Of a DNA stretch of 64,000 bases, positions 1-12,149 are shown one piece after another. Below the pieces are notes generated by a model, which worked only from the letters and a program-made list of their open reading frames with translations, did not search any database and was not told the DNA's origin. The DNA is from Cricetomys ansorgei (taxonomy: Eukaryota > Chordata > Mammalia > Rodentia > Nesomyidae), in contig JAMJFZ010000320.1 in the NCBI GenBank assembly GCA_026225945.1, positions 11,762,001 through 11,826,000 of the forward strand, read 5' to 3'. The first letter of the stretch is position 1, and every line of letters begins with the position of its first letter. The translations under genes were made by a program, and so were the position numbers.

Positions 1-2450
1 ATTAGTAACAACCCTCAATAAATGTGTGCATATGAATCCTTTATTATTCTCCATCTCAGTAAGCATGGTTATTATAAACATATAGTTGGTTAACTAAAGT
101 CAAAAGTCAAAACCCAGGTCACAGTGAGAGCAATGCTTGTTCTTGGGGTATCTCCCCAAGATACCAGAGTACCAGAGTGAGCCAGAGGAGTTCCAAGAGG
201 AAAGGTAAGAAAGAAAGGGAAAAAAGAGAGAGATTTGGTCCAGACTTAGTAATATTTCTCACCATACACAGTGTTATAAAAATACAGGAGAATTTCGAGT
301 CAGGCTTGCCTCAGACTGTGAGGCCTTCTGGGTTGAATGATTCATTTCATGCCTCCTGGGGACAGTGACTCTAGCAGCAACTGTGCTCACAGAAGACACA
401 ATTTATCCTCCAGAAGCAATTGTTTCAAAGGTGTAATGAGTGACCAGTGGCTATATAATTCTCATCCAGAAAAAACACCCAGGCTAGAGAGATGTAGTGA
501 CAATACCCCATAGGTCGCTACAATCATCTCCCTGCCCTCTAAGCTGCCCTGTATCTGTCGTATGCGTTGATACTTATCCAGTCACTTGAGACCATATGAC
601 TTAAAATAATATTAAGAAATAAGAGTCCTTAGGTGGCTAGCTATGGATTACAGAGGTGTATAAGGCGCAGAGAACATTAAATGAACAATTATGACAGATT
701 TCTGAACATCAGTTCACTGATTTCTTTGCTTCAGTCCACGTAATTAAGTTTCAGGTTGTTTTACTTTTATCTTCCTTTTCTTGAGCAAAGTTAATCAAGA
801 TTTCCACATAGAGTTGTAGGAGATCTTGTATTTATTGACCAACGTCTGTTTAGATGGTTGCCAAGGGGAAAAACAAAATCAGGTTTGATCTTTTGGAGAT
901 TTGAAGGTGATCTTGGAATTCAAATCCTAGAATCTAAAGTATACCAGGTTTATTTGATAAGAGTCACATTCTACATTATTTAAATCAGAAAAGCATAGTC
1001 AAATAAAGAGGGAGCTGAACATCTGGGCTTCACTAGGCCTGAATAACGATACGTTCCATCTGATTATCTGCTGCCCCAGAGCAAAATTAATAGTAACATT
1101 CAAGCTGGTAACATCAGCCCTAGCTGTTTCAAAAGTCTTTCTAAAGGATGCAATCAAGAGGTCATGCAGACCATTTCTACCATTGAAGACTTACTGGATG
1201 AGTTTCTGTGAAGTTATTTGAGAAGCATGGGGTGAATGATTAATGACAGAGTCAGAAAATGCAATTTATTGACTTCCCAGTAAGTCATTATGACATGGTA
1301 GAAAAAATTATGCTATATTAAATTGGTATTGTGCTTTCCATATATTATCTAAATCCAGGTGACAGAAGAAATATATTCTATGTTTAGTTGTAGCAGAAAT
1401 GATTTGGACTTAGACAAGCCTTCCTCTCTATGACCTCTGAACAAGTTCAAATGTAACTTCTTTTCAAAACTCTCCTCCAGCTCTCTCTGCCCTTGGGCCT
1501 GTCCTCTTACTATTTTCCTGAGAACAAAGGTTCTCAGGAGACATGTCTGTACTCCCTGCCTTGCCTTTCGGTTCAAAAAGTCAGGCTTGGTGACATCAGC
1601 CTTTGGCGTGGTCCTGCAGTTATTCATAAATGATGGCCAGCAGAATCCTGCTAACTGCTCAGATACAGTGCCAGCTTCCCAGTCCTTATCAACCTTCTCT
1701 ACCTATGCTCTACGTTCCTCTTGACCATCTTTCCTTTCCTGAGTGTGTACCACTTGGGCATCTCCCATCTCCATGCTGTGCTTTTCTGTCTCCTTTGTGA
1801 GCCTTCCTATTCACCTGCACCCTCGATGTTCTCATTTCACCCAACCAATGTGAATGTTTCCACCTCTTATATACTCTCATGACTTCCTAAACTCAGTGCC
1901 TAAAACTTGGGATGCTCTTCCCCTAAGCCTTCTCTCATGAAAAGTAATTGAGTAATGTTGATTAGAAGTTAAGTAATCAGTGGTGTTGGAAGCATGCAAA
2001 CCTTGACATGAGCGCATTCCATAAAGTAGAAAGCAGAGAAGCCATGTTACATTGGATGGACTAAGTAGCAGGCAGTTGGTAAAAGAAGTGTTACAGACCA
2101 GACAGAAGTAATCTGGCAGCTAAAAGGTGATTCAGACAATGGTTTTAAATAAGAGAGACTGGTGACAAGTCTGAGTACTGAATAGGAGAAAGGTAGGGCA
2201 TTGGAGAAGATTGATTGAAAGAACAGTGGTGGGAAGGCTTGGGATCCGGATACAAGCGAAGGGATTGGTCAGTAGTGAGGACATCTCTTCTCTAACCGAA
2301 GGGAAGACATGGAGGATGGCCACTTGTTTGTGTAGAAGCTGAGGAGAAAGTGGAGGTGTGTTTCCTCTAACACTTTCTACTTTCTGGTGAGTTATAACAA
2401 TAGTGAGGGAGATTTGAGAACAGAGAAGTTACTGAAAATGGTTATCTCAG
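1..2450. other. Intronic DNA with no recognised element
   Basis: I see no confident repeat, exon or RNA gene here. The open frames are short and lack coding character. Parts of 1920-2440 are purine-rich and could be a very old LINE or transposon relic, but no consensus could be recognised. Confidence 0.5.
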
Positions 2451-2615
2451 GGCTGGAGATGTAGTTTAGTTTGATAGTGCTTGCTTCACACAAAGTCATA
2501 GGTTATGTCTCCAGCACTTCCTAAAACTTGAAACACATAATCCCAGCACTTGGGCGGTGGAGCAGGAGGATTGGTAGTTCAAGGTCATCCTGGAATACAT
2601 GAAGTCCCATCTGAG
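2451..2615 (+). repeat. B4-type SINE (ID head plus B1-like tail)
   Basis: The element starts with an ID/tRNA-like head (ggctggagatgtagtttag...) ending at the B-box-like 'tccagcactt'. It continues with the B1/7SL-type stretch (taatcccagcacttgggcgg, then caggaggattggtagttcaa) and ends near 'gaagtcccatctga'. This head-to-tail order defines the rodent B4 (RSINE1-type) composite. Divergence is considerable. Confidence 0.8.
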
Positions 2616-2715
2616 GGGGTAGGGGTGCTATCAGAAAATAGGAAAGAAAATTTACTAAGAAAGTAGAGTAGAACTCTAGGACCATGGTGAGCACTTATTT
2701 TAGATTCACAGTCAT

Positions 2716-2910
2716 GGGGCTGGAGAGACGGCTCAGCAGTTAAGAGCACTGGCTGCTCTTCCAGGGGACCTGGGTTCAATCCCCAGCACCTATGTGGTAG
2801 CTCACAAACTGTTTCTAACTCCAGTTCCAGGGAATCGGACACCATCACAGACATGCACGCAAACAAAACACCAATGTACATAAAATAAAATAAAAATAAA
2901 TATTTTTAAA
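2716..2910 (+). repeat. B2 SINE with target-site duplication
   Basis: It opens with the tRNA-derived B2 head (ggggctggagagacggctca) and has the A box and B box (gggttcaatccccagca). It has the B2-specific middle (ctccagttccaggg) and an A-rich tail with AATAAA-like units. A direct repeat flanks it: agattcacagtcat at 2702-2715 and agattcaccatcat at 2911-2924 (12 of 14 bases equal), as expected for LINE-mediated insertion. Its orientation is the gene's sense. Confidence 0.93.
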
Positions 2911-3004
2911 AGATTCACCATCATTAGATTATATGGAAAAAGCAGGAATTGCAAAGACACTTTAAGGCACAGAGTTGTTTCAGTTGTCTGGCTTCTTCAT
3001 CTAC

Positions 3005-3145
3005 CAGGAGTGAGAATGTGGGCTGGTCACTTAACCTTTGTGAACATCATTTCTCATGTGCAAATTGGAGATAGTATTACCTAGTTTGCAAGGTGATGCT
3101 AAGAATTAGATTAAGGCTCTATGTGTGCTTCTAGCAGGCAGTGAA
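3005..3145 (+). repeat. MIR SINE fragment
   Basis: The stretch around 'ctggtcacttaacctttgtgaac' followed by 'atgtgcaaattggagatagtattacctagtttg' matches the MIR core (gtcacttaacctctctgagc ... atctgtaaaatgggga ... acctac). It is an old, mammal-wide element. Confidence 0.7.
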
Positions 3146-3607
3146 TCATGATGATAAGAGAATCTGCTCTGCTGAGCCGGCAAACCACTCTGGAATTACT
3201 GATTAACCAGCATGCAGTGTAGTGATGCATACAAGTTCTCACGAGACTCCTTTACTCTCACCCTCAGAGGGTGTTAGAAACAAGGAAGAGGGTTACCCTG
3301 AATTATCCTAGGAACATCAAAACATCCACAGCCTGCCTGCCTCAGTGACCTCCTACCAAACAACTCTAAAGGCCCTGGGAAGCGATCTCACCTTAACCCA
3401 CTCACACTCTTTGCAGACCTTGATTGATTGGCTGTATGCACACCTGGGCTGACCTTACAGTAGTACAGGTCACTGGAAGAATATTGTGGGACCCACAGAA
3501 CTAGATCATATCGAGTTCTGACCTAGTTGGTAACAGACCCACTCCGGGACACTCACTCATTATAAAATTTCCTCCTAACTATAGCTGCTAAGATTATTGT
3601 AATCTTT

Positions 3608-3837
3608 ATTTTTTTTTAATTTTGAATTTACTCATTTAATTTTATGTGTATGAGTGTTTGCCTGCATGTACGCATGTGCACCAAGTGTATGCCTGGAGCA
3701 CCGTGAGGTCAGGGAAGGACATTGAATTCCCTGGAGCAAGAATTACAGAGAGTTGTAAGCCACCATGTGACTGCTAGGAACCTGAATCCTTTGTGACAGC
3801 AATAAGTGTCTTAACCACTGAGCCATCCCTCCAGCCC
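3608..3837 (-). repeat. B3/B2-family SINE, reverse
   Basis: Read on the + strand it ends 'cttaaccactgagccatccctccagccc', the reverse complement of the B2/B3 head. It begins with the reversed A-rich tail (tttaatttatgtgtatgagtg). The flanks 'attgtaatctttat' and 'atagtaacttttat' may be an eroded target-site duplication. Confidence 0.87.
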
Positions 3838-4099
3838 TTATAGTAACTTTTATAAGAATATTTGAATACACCAGAAGGTAGTAGTTCTGTCCCCCAAGAA
3901 TTAATAATCTTAACTTGCATTCAAACTATTTATATACTGTAAAGTATATGAATTATGTTGTAGCATTTTAAAACATAAGTCTGTTTCAGATCTGCATCGT
4001 GAACCCTTCAAGACGTGTTGACAGTTTGAAGTAAAAAGTAGAAAACATTTTGTGAAAGGTCCTTAGGAAAATCATTTTAAATGGACCTTAAGAAGGTTT

Positions 4100-4485
4100 A
4101 TCCGTTCATTCACAGGGGAATGAACTATGTACTGAACCATGAATGAACTGTGAATGAACATACTATATTCACCTACCAGTGCTAATTATGGAAGGGACTA
4201 CAGAGAGGCATAATGTAGTATCTGCTTAAAGACCCTACAGTCCACTCAGGAGGTTAAGTCTAGCATACTTAACTGCTCAATAGCAATACACACTCAAGTA
4301 GTAATGAAAGTCAACAGTGTGTTTTGATGGCATAGTATGTAACTATGGGAAGAATGACTATCATAAATCCATGGCTGGTTATGTCAGGGAAGGAAGAGAT
4401 GGCTGTCATCTGGAGTACTCACTCAGGGAAGGCTCTATGGTAGAAGTGGGCTTGAGTAGTATCTGTATAAACACTGAGGAATGGG
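4100..4485 (-). repeat. L2 LINE 3' fragment, reverse
   Basis: On the + strand the order is a reversed (TGAA)n-type L2 tail (gaatgaac repeats near 4115-4155), a diverged stretch, then 'actcactcagggaaggctct' and 'gggcttgagtagtatctgt'. The last two match the reversed L2 stretch for the ORF end (tcagggaaggcctctctgag ... gagctgagacctgaatga). It is strongly diverged. Confidence 0.6.
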
Positions 4486-4856
4486 GTTAATGCTAAAAAA
4501 AAAAAATGAATGGTGTCTTGAACAAATGAGGTTAACATGTCCAAATGCAGGTAGTAGTTGAAAAGCAAAGGGGATCCTAGTCAGGCAGCAATCCCAGGAG
4601 TCACCTAATGCTTCCCTGAATGAAAATGTCCCCTACCTTGTAAAATAGTGGTTCAGGTACTACACACACACCACATGGAGAGACAGCTTAGTGACCTATC
4701 GCTGCCCTAGGTAGGCTTACCCAGGTGACAGCACACACATGCACTTCACACACTCAAGCAGCAAGGCAACATCTGTCTGAGGCTGATCAACCATCTGTTT
4801 CCAGCTAGTGCTGATGAAGTTACTGGTTCTATTAGGTGTTTCTCCAAAAAAGAAGG

Positions 4857-5215
4857 CATTGGTAACTTTTCTCATCACTGTGGCAAAATACCTGAGAAAA
4901 ACAACTCAAGGAAGGGAGTGCTTGTTTTGGCTCAGAGTCTGAGGGTCCAGTCCATCACGTCAGGGAAATAGCGGCCCGGGCCAGCACGAGGTGACAACTC
5001 ACAGTGAATCCACGGTCAGGAAGCAGAGAACAAAAAGTGCTGGCTTTCAGCTTGCTTCTCCTTCTTACTAAGTCCAGATTCCCAGACCATGGGATGGTGT
5101 CGATCACAAAGTGGGTCTTTTCTCCTCAATTGACCCAATCTAGAGACTGTCACATACGTTTCCTAGCTGACTCGCTCTTATCAGATTGACAATATCAACC
5201 ACAACACCCACCATC
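4857..5215 (-). mobile_element. MaLR-type LTR (MT/ORR1 group), reverse, likely solo
   Basis: The + strand reads 'ctgtggcaaaatacctgaga ... gttttggctcagag ... ggtccagtccatcacg ... gtcaggaagcagagaac ... ccatgggatggtg ... gtgggtcttttctcctcaat ... cagattgacaatatcaacc'. This is the reverse complement of a common rodent non-autonomous ERVL-MaLR LTR. No internal retroviral coding sequence flanks it, so it looks like a solo LTR. The subfamily is uncertain. Confidence 0.65.
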
Positions 5216-5754
5216 CTAAGGACTGGTGTCCTGTCTCAAAACCAGCAGAAAAACCTGTTTTCATAGCTCCTGTCATTAGAGTATCCTGCGGTCCCCTCAA
5301 ACAGACCTTCTTTTTTCTCAGATATGCCCTGATTCCCTTAGCACAAAAACAAATCTGTGCATTCTCGCCCTACACCTAGGACCACTGTGTGACTCCTAAG
5401 TAATAAACCTCTGCTTCTCCAGAATGTTCCACGAATCCAGATGAAGAAATATTTGCTCTATGGCTACTTTCATGTGCCAGTTATTGTGGTAGGGCCCATG
5501 AATTTGGACATGATGGGGATGATAACAAATATCTTTACTTCTACTCCAGGCCCTCTATGTACTTGACATACATTAGCTATCTGAATTATGTTAGCATGAT
5601 AGTATACCCAGTCCCTCCTCTCACTAAACTTAGTCTACTGGAGACATAGGCATAGAATCATGCAAGTCCTTCAGCTCTGTAACTATTTGCAACTACAATT
5701 GGGGGGCTTGGGATGAGTTCCACAGTAGAGGTTAGGTTCAGATGAAATCCTTTC

Positions 5755-5835
5755 TGTTTTTGTTTTTTAAGTAGGATACAAAACAGTGGGTTCCATTATG
5801 GCATCTTCATACATATTTACCACTTTGTTCTTGGT
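5755..5835 (-). repeat. L1 3'-end fragment, reverse
   Basis: The stretch 'gatacaaaacagtgggttccattatggcatcttcatacatattta' is the reverse complement of the common L1 3' UTR ending (...tatgaaaatgycataatgaaacccattattttgtat). It is short and truncated. Confidence 0.5.
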
Positions 5836-8228
5836 AGATTGGAAAGATGTGCAGGCTGATGAGTTAAGCCACAGGGCAGCTTTTCTGGTAAGTGGAAATA
5901 TCTGTAATTAGGATGGGGGAGGATGACACAAGGCAGAGATCCAGTAGTCGGGTCTAATCAGTGTACAGGGCCAACAATGAAAGGAAGTCATCGTGAGCTA
6001 GATGAGGGGAGAGTCTGCTCTTACCCCACCTCACCTCCTATCACCACAGGCCTGTGTAACAGAGACACTGTCTGCTGCATGCCACCCTGAACGCACTAGA
6101 ACTTGAAAGCCAAGCAGGGTCCAGCCTGCTCAGTACTTAGATAGAAGCCAGCCATGTTACCTCCATCCCTCTGTTGACGTGCCTGCCTCTGCTTCCTTCC
6201 CCAGCACATCGTAGGCTCCTGGTAGTTTTCAGGGTTTCGAGAGAGAATGTTGCAAGGGCTTCTCCTCCCTTGTCACCTCTGCAGAACCTCCCAGGAGTGC
6301 TCCCTGCCTCTGACTGACTGACTCATCAGCTGCAGTTGTAGGTAATTATCTGTGTGGCCTGACAAGGCCTCAAGTCCAGGGATCCAGGGATGATAATTAC
6401 ACTGGCGTCAATGGGGACGTTTGGTGTCAGGGATCCTGTTAGGAAGCATTTTATTGATACTAGTTCTGAAGACTTCTCTGTAGTGCAGAGAAAACAGTTT
6501 CCTCTGAAAGCTGTCATCAGCCTTCCACATTTCAACAGCCATCTAGAGCTAAAGCCTGGATGGTAAAAATTAAGGCTCCTCTGCTTCCTGTTACCCCACA
6601 ACCAAGACAATGGTAGCCCTAAATAGGGTCTTTCTTGAGTCCATGTTCCCAGAAGACTCTTGGAAAAGAGAAGGCCATGATGGGGCTTGGCAAGAGGTGA
6701 ATTTAATGTCCGTGACTGGCTAATTATCCGATTTATAACCTCACCCTCTTCCTAAAGGTAGTTCACACAGACACGAGAACAATAATGTCACAGACAGCTT
6801 CACCAACTAACCGTGGCAAGGACGTTCAAAGTGATGGTGACAGAACGGAACACATTTTAAAAGATAATTCCGAGCTAAAGCATAAATGTTAAACAGCAAA
6901 GCAAGTGTACAGATGAAACATAAACATAGCTCGTGACATCTCCTCCCCACCCCTAGCTTCACCCTCTGAAAGCCACACCCCAAATATGCCTGTACCTTGT
7001 CCTTCTGACAGCTTCTCCATATGGCCTGTGTGTACCCTGAGCTCTTGGCGTATCAACTTCCTTCTTCTGTCCTCCTCATATGCAAGATGAAGGCTTTTAT
7101 CATCTCTTCTCTCTCAGCTGCCTCCATCCACCGTATAGTTATGGAATGAATCTTAGTGCACAAACTCAGAGACTGGGAGTTTGGACTCACAAGGTACAGA
7201 GATACCTTGAAATTCTACTCCCTCCAGTGCTGGCTTCTCCTGCTTTGGCAGCAGAGTACCAGAGACCCAAGTGTAGCATATCCCTCATGATGCTAAAGTC
7301 CGCATTGTCTGCCATTCCTCTGCCTCTGTGTGGCTCATGAGGTGGGGGGGGGGGGACCCTCATCTAGAACTAAACCTCTCTGCATGCTGCTGATGAGACC
7401 AGACATTGGTAAAGACGGTGACGCCGTCACCACCACTCCGTTATCCGAGCTAGGAACATGGAAGTCACCCTGAAACTCACCTTGTACCTGTTTTTAATAA
7501 TTTAGTAGTTCCGTTTCCTAGTTTGTCTTTTTTCTCTTTCATTTTTTACCATTATTTTATCCATAAGGTTTCCAAAATCTCATACTATTTTTTGATACAC
7601 TTATTTATAGAGACCCTCAAGAGATGCTTGCACAAGGCTGGACTTCTCTGAGACTGCCACATAAGAGTAATTTTGAAGCTCTCTCCCTGGCATTACTCCC
7701 TTCAATTGAATTCATGGTTCTTGCATGTTTTTATTTTATTTCTCATACTGCTGGAGCATACATTCAAGTAACTTTATAAAAGGTGGGCATCAGTAAAGAA
7801 ACACACAACAATTGAACTTCTAAGTCCTTGTGAATTGTGTGTGTGTATGAAAATTCTTTCTCCAAAGCTAATTAGTACTGTGGCTCAGAGTGTGATTCCA
7901 GGTTGAACTTGAGTTTTCTTGTGTGGACTTGATGTAGTGGGTGGGAAGTCGAACAATATTGGTTCCTTTATTAGCGGCTATTTTCCCTTCTAGAAGTTTC
8001 AGGCTCTTTTTTGTATCCTTATGTGTCCTTAACGTGTGACTAAACAGCTGTCTTTCTTGCTTTGCACTTGTTAGGTACTTTAAGCGTAAAGATATATTTT
8101 TGAAAAATTCTCTTCTGTTGCTTCTTTAACCACCCCCTCCCTCCTCCAGCTACCCAGATGTTGGACTTCTTTAATTTTTCCCTGGTATGACTTAGGCTTT
8201 AGCTTGCATTTGCCATCTTTTTTTTTTT
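5836..8228. other. Intronic DNA without confident repeats; G12 run at 7344-7355
   Basis: No exon, SINE or LINE was recognised. The one striking local feature is an uninterrupted run of twelve G at 7344-7355. The open frames at 6326-6610 and 7080-7340 show no recognisable protein. Confidence 0.45.
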
Positions 8229-8430
8229 AAAGTTTATTTTTATTTATGTGTGTGTGTGTCTCTGTGTGAATGTCATGTGTGTGACAGAGCCATGGATACT
8301 AGAGAAGATGACCCCCCTGGAGCTAGAGTTAAAAATAATCGTGAGCTGCTTAATGTGGGTTCTGGGAATTGAACCCGGGTCCTCTGGAAGAACAGTGAGG
8401 GGACTTAACCACTGAGCCATCTCTTCAGCC
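8229..8430 (-). repeat. B3/B2-family SINE, reverse
   Basis: Read on + it starts with the reversed A-rich tail (aaagtttatttttatttatg) followed by a TG stretch. It passes through 'gggaattgaacccgggtcctctggaagaaca' (reversed B box) and ends 'cttaaccactgagccatctcttcagcc'. Confidence 0.92.
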
Positions 8431-8950
8431 TCTTGCCGTTTCTTTTCATTTTTATCTTATATCTTAGGAGTTTGCTTATAATCATTAAATTGGACATTTT
8501 AAAATGTATTCAACAACATTTCCAATTTCACAAAGTTATTTATTTTCTGTTTTCTTCTCTAGACAACCTTTTCTCATTCCTTGTTATGAACCTGTGAAAC
8601 ATCACAGGCTTTGTACGTATTGCAAAGTTCTTGACTAGATTCTGGAGTTAGTTGTTTCTGTTGTCCTTTGCTTTTAACTTCACCTTTGTTAGTCATTCTC
8701 TGGCAGTGAGTGGTTTTCTGTTCATATTTTAGAAAGAGGCAATGGAAAAGCAATCTGGAAGCTCTATGAATAAGCACACTTTTGACTTCCAGGTTTGATG
8801 TTTCAGAAAGCAACGTGTCCACATAGTAACCAGGGACCCCAGATCCCACTGCATTGACTGCTCTGGATTCCTCTGCCCCACCTCCTGGGCAAAACATTTG
8901 AGAAAATAAGCTTCTGTTTTCATTTTGACAAGAAGAGACAAAATAGTTGT

Positions 8951-8979
8951 CTCTGTGTCTGTGTGTGTGTGTCCATGAA

Positions 8980-9012
<33 letters not shown>

Positions 9013-9258
9013 GTATGTGCGTGTAAGTGTGTGTGAGTGTGTGTGTGAGTGTATGTGTGAATGTGTGCATGAGTGTGTGTGTGTGCATGTAAGTGTGTGT
9101 GTGCATGTGTGTATGTATGTGTGTGTGTGCATGAGTGTGTGTGAGGATATGTGTGTGTGTGTATGTGTATGTGTGTGTGTGTATGTGTGTATGGTGTGTG
9201 TGTGTGTATGGTGTGTGTGTGTGTGTATGGTGTGTGTGTGTGTGTGTGTGTGTGTGTA
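8951..9258 (+). repeat. (TG)n microsatellite array, about 308 bases
   Basis: Long runs of GT dinucleotides are interrupted by TATG, TGAG, TGCA and GGTG variants. The last third is an internal higher-order repeat of 'tatggtgtgtgtgtg' units. In an Anks1b transcript this would be UG-rich RNA. The long His-Thr-rich and Cys-Val-rich open frames across it are artefacts of the dinucleotide repeat. Confidence 0.97.
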
Positions 9259-10574
9259 TTTGGAGGGAGGTTAGAGGTTGGAGGTAGGTAAGGAACAACT
9301 ACTGAAACCGTAGACTTCAACATTCATTCCTTTCACCCACTTCCCCTTCCATCCCGTCTTCATCTTCTCAGACTGAACCCCCAACCCCAGTGCTTTGATG
9401 GAAAAGCTGGGGTGCTTATGTTGACTGAGAGTATCTGCAAACACCTCATTTCTGGGAAGCTTCTACCCTGCTGCGTGGTCCAGCATCTTCCCTTTCTTTC
9501 TGACCTGACACACAGCCGGATCTCTCGTACCTGTGTTCTTTTTCTGCAGTTGTCTTCACTATTGTGAGATCATAACGCTCTTTTCCCAGCTTTTCTCCAG
9601 AATCTAAAGAAAAAACAAGTAGACAAATCAAGGGGCTTAGTACATGCCTTGAAAGAATCTAGGGCTTCTTTATTCATTAAATTATACTTTGCAAGGAAAA
9701 AACATCTAAGAAAAGCAATAGTAATGTGTCCAAGCCTGAGTTCCTCCAGGAGCCCAAATATTATTTTTCTCATTCAGAAGTGGCACGATGTGATGATTAA
9801 GACATACATTCCACCAAAATCAATCCCAGCCCAGCCTTTACAATCTGTGTTACCTTAAAGTAGGTACTCCATATCTCTGTTCTTTGGCTTGCATGTGTAA
9901 AAACAGCTATAATCTAAACCATACACTTCTCCCCTCCCACTGGGCTGAAGTGGGGTTTGTATGAGTCTGTTCCCATAAAGCATAGGGACAGTGAGCTCAA
10001 CCAGTGCTCATCAGTCACCACCACTGTGGGCGGTGGCAGGAGGAGGAAGGCAGGGGTGCAGCCTAGAAATCCTCAGGCATCTTCTTCAATAGTTTTTTAT
10101 CATTTCTTGCTTTGCAGTCCTGAAGGAAGTAGTGGCATAGATTCATTCAGAAAAGGCTAGAGGGACCGCTGTAAATGTGACTGTGGACAAGGAGCATGGT
10201 TTCTGCAGCAATCCTTGAATCAAGGAAATAGAAGAGAAATGAAAAGTTACTGTGGCCCGCATACATAGAAGAAGCTTCTTAAAAGCACTGTGGAAAGATC
10301 AGCTAGAGGCCCAGGATGGTTCTGTGTGATGAAAGGGCAGGCACTGAGTCCTGCTTCAGAGACCATGATGGCAGGACATCACATGTGAACCATGGGCTTA
10401 GGCACACAGTAGCAGTACCTACATGCTTAGAGCTATGCAGAACTGAAATTGATTTAAAAAGAAAACGTATAACTATGCACAGCCATGGGTGAATTCTGGA
10501 GTGAATTTCCAGCTCTGAACCCCATTTGAGACGTCATTCCTCAACTAAAGTGTTTTTTTTTTTTAATTTACCTT
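9259..10574. other. Intronic DNA with no recognised element
   Basis: No exon or confident repeat was recognised apart from a short T run near 10550-10565. Confidence 0.45.
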
Positions 10575-10690
10575 ACACGCTGTAAGTGTCTGCTTCTTGT
10601 ATTATTTTCCTTGATCCTCACTCACAGCTTTGTGAAGTAGATATTAATAACTCCATGAGCTCAAAGATGTACCCATCTCAAACCCAGATC
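10575..10690 (-). repeat. MIR SINE fragment, reverse
   Basis: The segment 'ttgatcctcactcacagctttgtgaagtagatattaataactcc' fits the reversed MIR core (taatcctcacaacaaccctgtgaggtaggtactattatta). It is old and partial. Confidence 0.6.
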
Positions 10691-11325
10691 TGACATCATC
10701 TTTTTTGTTTTCCATGTGAATATATTATTGTTATTAAGTTCTAAGCAACCCCCACCACTTTTTCTTTACCACTACACTTCTTGCCTTCCACGACTCATCC
10801 TTCAAAATGAGATCATCTGTTCTCAGTGTTCTGCTTAACACACTCAATCAACTACTATATATATGTAGAAATCTCCATTACTTTTTATAAGTCTTTTCTC
10901 TTTCTTCCTATTTCTGTTTTCTAACCAAAGCAATTTCCAATTGCCAACGCACTCCCCCCACCCCTGAATGCTCTCCTTTCCTGGGGGTTTCTCAACTGCC
11001 TGCACTCTCCCTAGCCCCTCAACCCCTAGGTGCTTCCCTTCCCCTCCTTCCGAAGCCTCCAGAGAGGCCCACATTTCACCTCCTCCTCCTTCCAGCCCCA
11101 ACACTAGTTGCAGTTCAGCATCTTTGCTTCCCACCAACATTTTCTGTTGCTATGGAAACGGAGCAGCAGTGCTGGAAGGAGGGGGTGTCTTGGAGTGCAG
11201 TCACTGCTGGTCTGGGTGTAGGAGGAGATGGTGGGCATCTAGGGTAGCGGGGAAGAAGGGGGAGAGGAGAGACTGGAAAATGCAAGATCAGACACCAACA
11301 GATACTGCTGGAGAAAGGGATATTT

Positions 11326-11326
11326 C

Positions 11327-11370
<44 letters not shown>

Positions 11371-11455
11371 CTCTTATTCTCTCTCTTTCTCATTCTCTCT
11401 CTCTTTCTCTCTCTCATTCTCTTATTCTCTCTCTTTCTCATTCATATTCTCATAT

Positions 11456-11521
<66 letters not shown>

Positions 11522-11525
11522 TCTC
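11326..11525 (+). repeat. (CT)n microsatellite array, about 200 bases
   Basis: It is nearly pure CT with internal higher-order units (cattctcttattctctctctttct, repeated several times), then a pure CT run at about 11471-11520. It is a polypyrimidine (sense) / polypurine (antisense) mirror-repeat tract. The Ser/Leu-rich and Arg/Glu-rich open frames across it are not genes. Confidence 0.97.
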
Positions 11526-12149
11526 AGCTCAGGAGAGACAGGGGAGAGCAGCCCAGGGCTGGCTTACCAGCTGCAACTCTCGGATGACTGAACAGAAGGA
11601 GGCTGCGTAGGCGGCCCCTGTGGTGATGGAGCCTGGTTCCCAGGCTGCTTGTAATCTGTCCTTAATTTGCCACTGAGGAAGTTAACTTTATGTAGCTAAG
11701 AAAAAGGAAGGCTCAAGGGAGCCATCATCACAGAAAATAAATATGTTCCCATTACAAATGAAGTAACAGGATAATTTACAGTCTCTCAGAAGATAGGGAG
11801 GCAGGGAGAAGTGGCCCATGTCTAATGAAAAGTTTAAGCTACAAACTATGACAAAATCTTTACAGCAATGGTGGCTGCATGAGAGACAAACAGCGACAAG
11901 GCAGAGCAGAGCGTTTTCTCTGGACCACTCCTGGAAACTTAGTTCTGTTTAGCTAAAACGTCTAGGAGCCTCAGACTGTCCTATAACAAGGGAGAGGGAG
12001 GCTTGAGGGCATGCTGTGAGGTCAGTGTGAAGCCAGAGGGTTGGGATGGCTGGAAACCAGAACCAAAAGTTACTGTTAACCGTTACAACTGAAAACAAAA
12101 CCTTACCTTAGCAAAAAAGCTCAACTAAGGGACTCATGAAATCCCGTAC

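Noticed and set aside
8574..9323. Minus-strand open frame of 249 codons, His/Thr-rich, and its overlapping partners
   Set aside because: It is the translation of the (TG)n array in several frames. There are no splice sites, no coding bias outside the repeat and no known protein.
10968..11591. 207-codon open frame with a Ser/Leu-rich block
   Set aside because: Its length comes from the (CT)n array; the ends show no recognisable domain.
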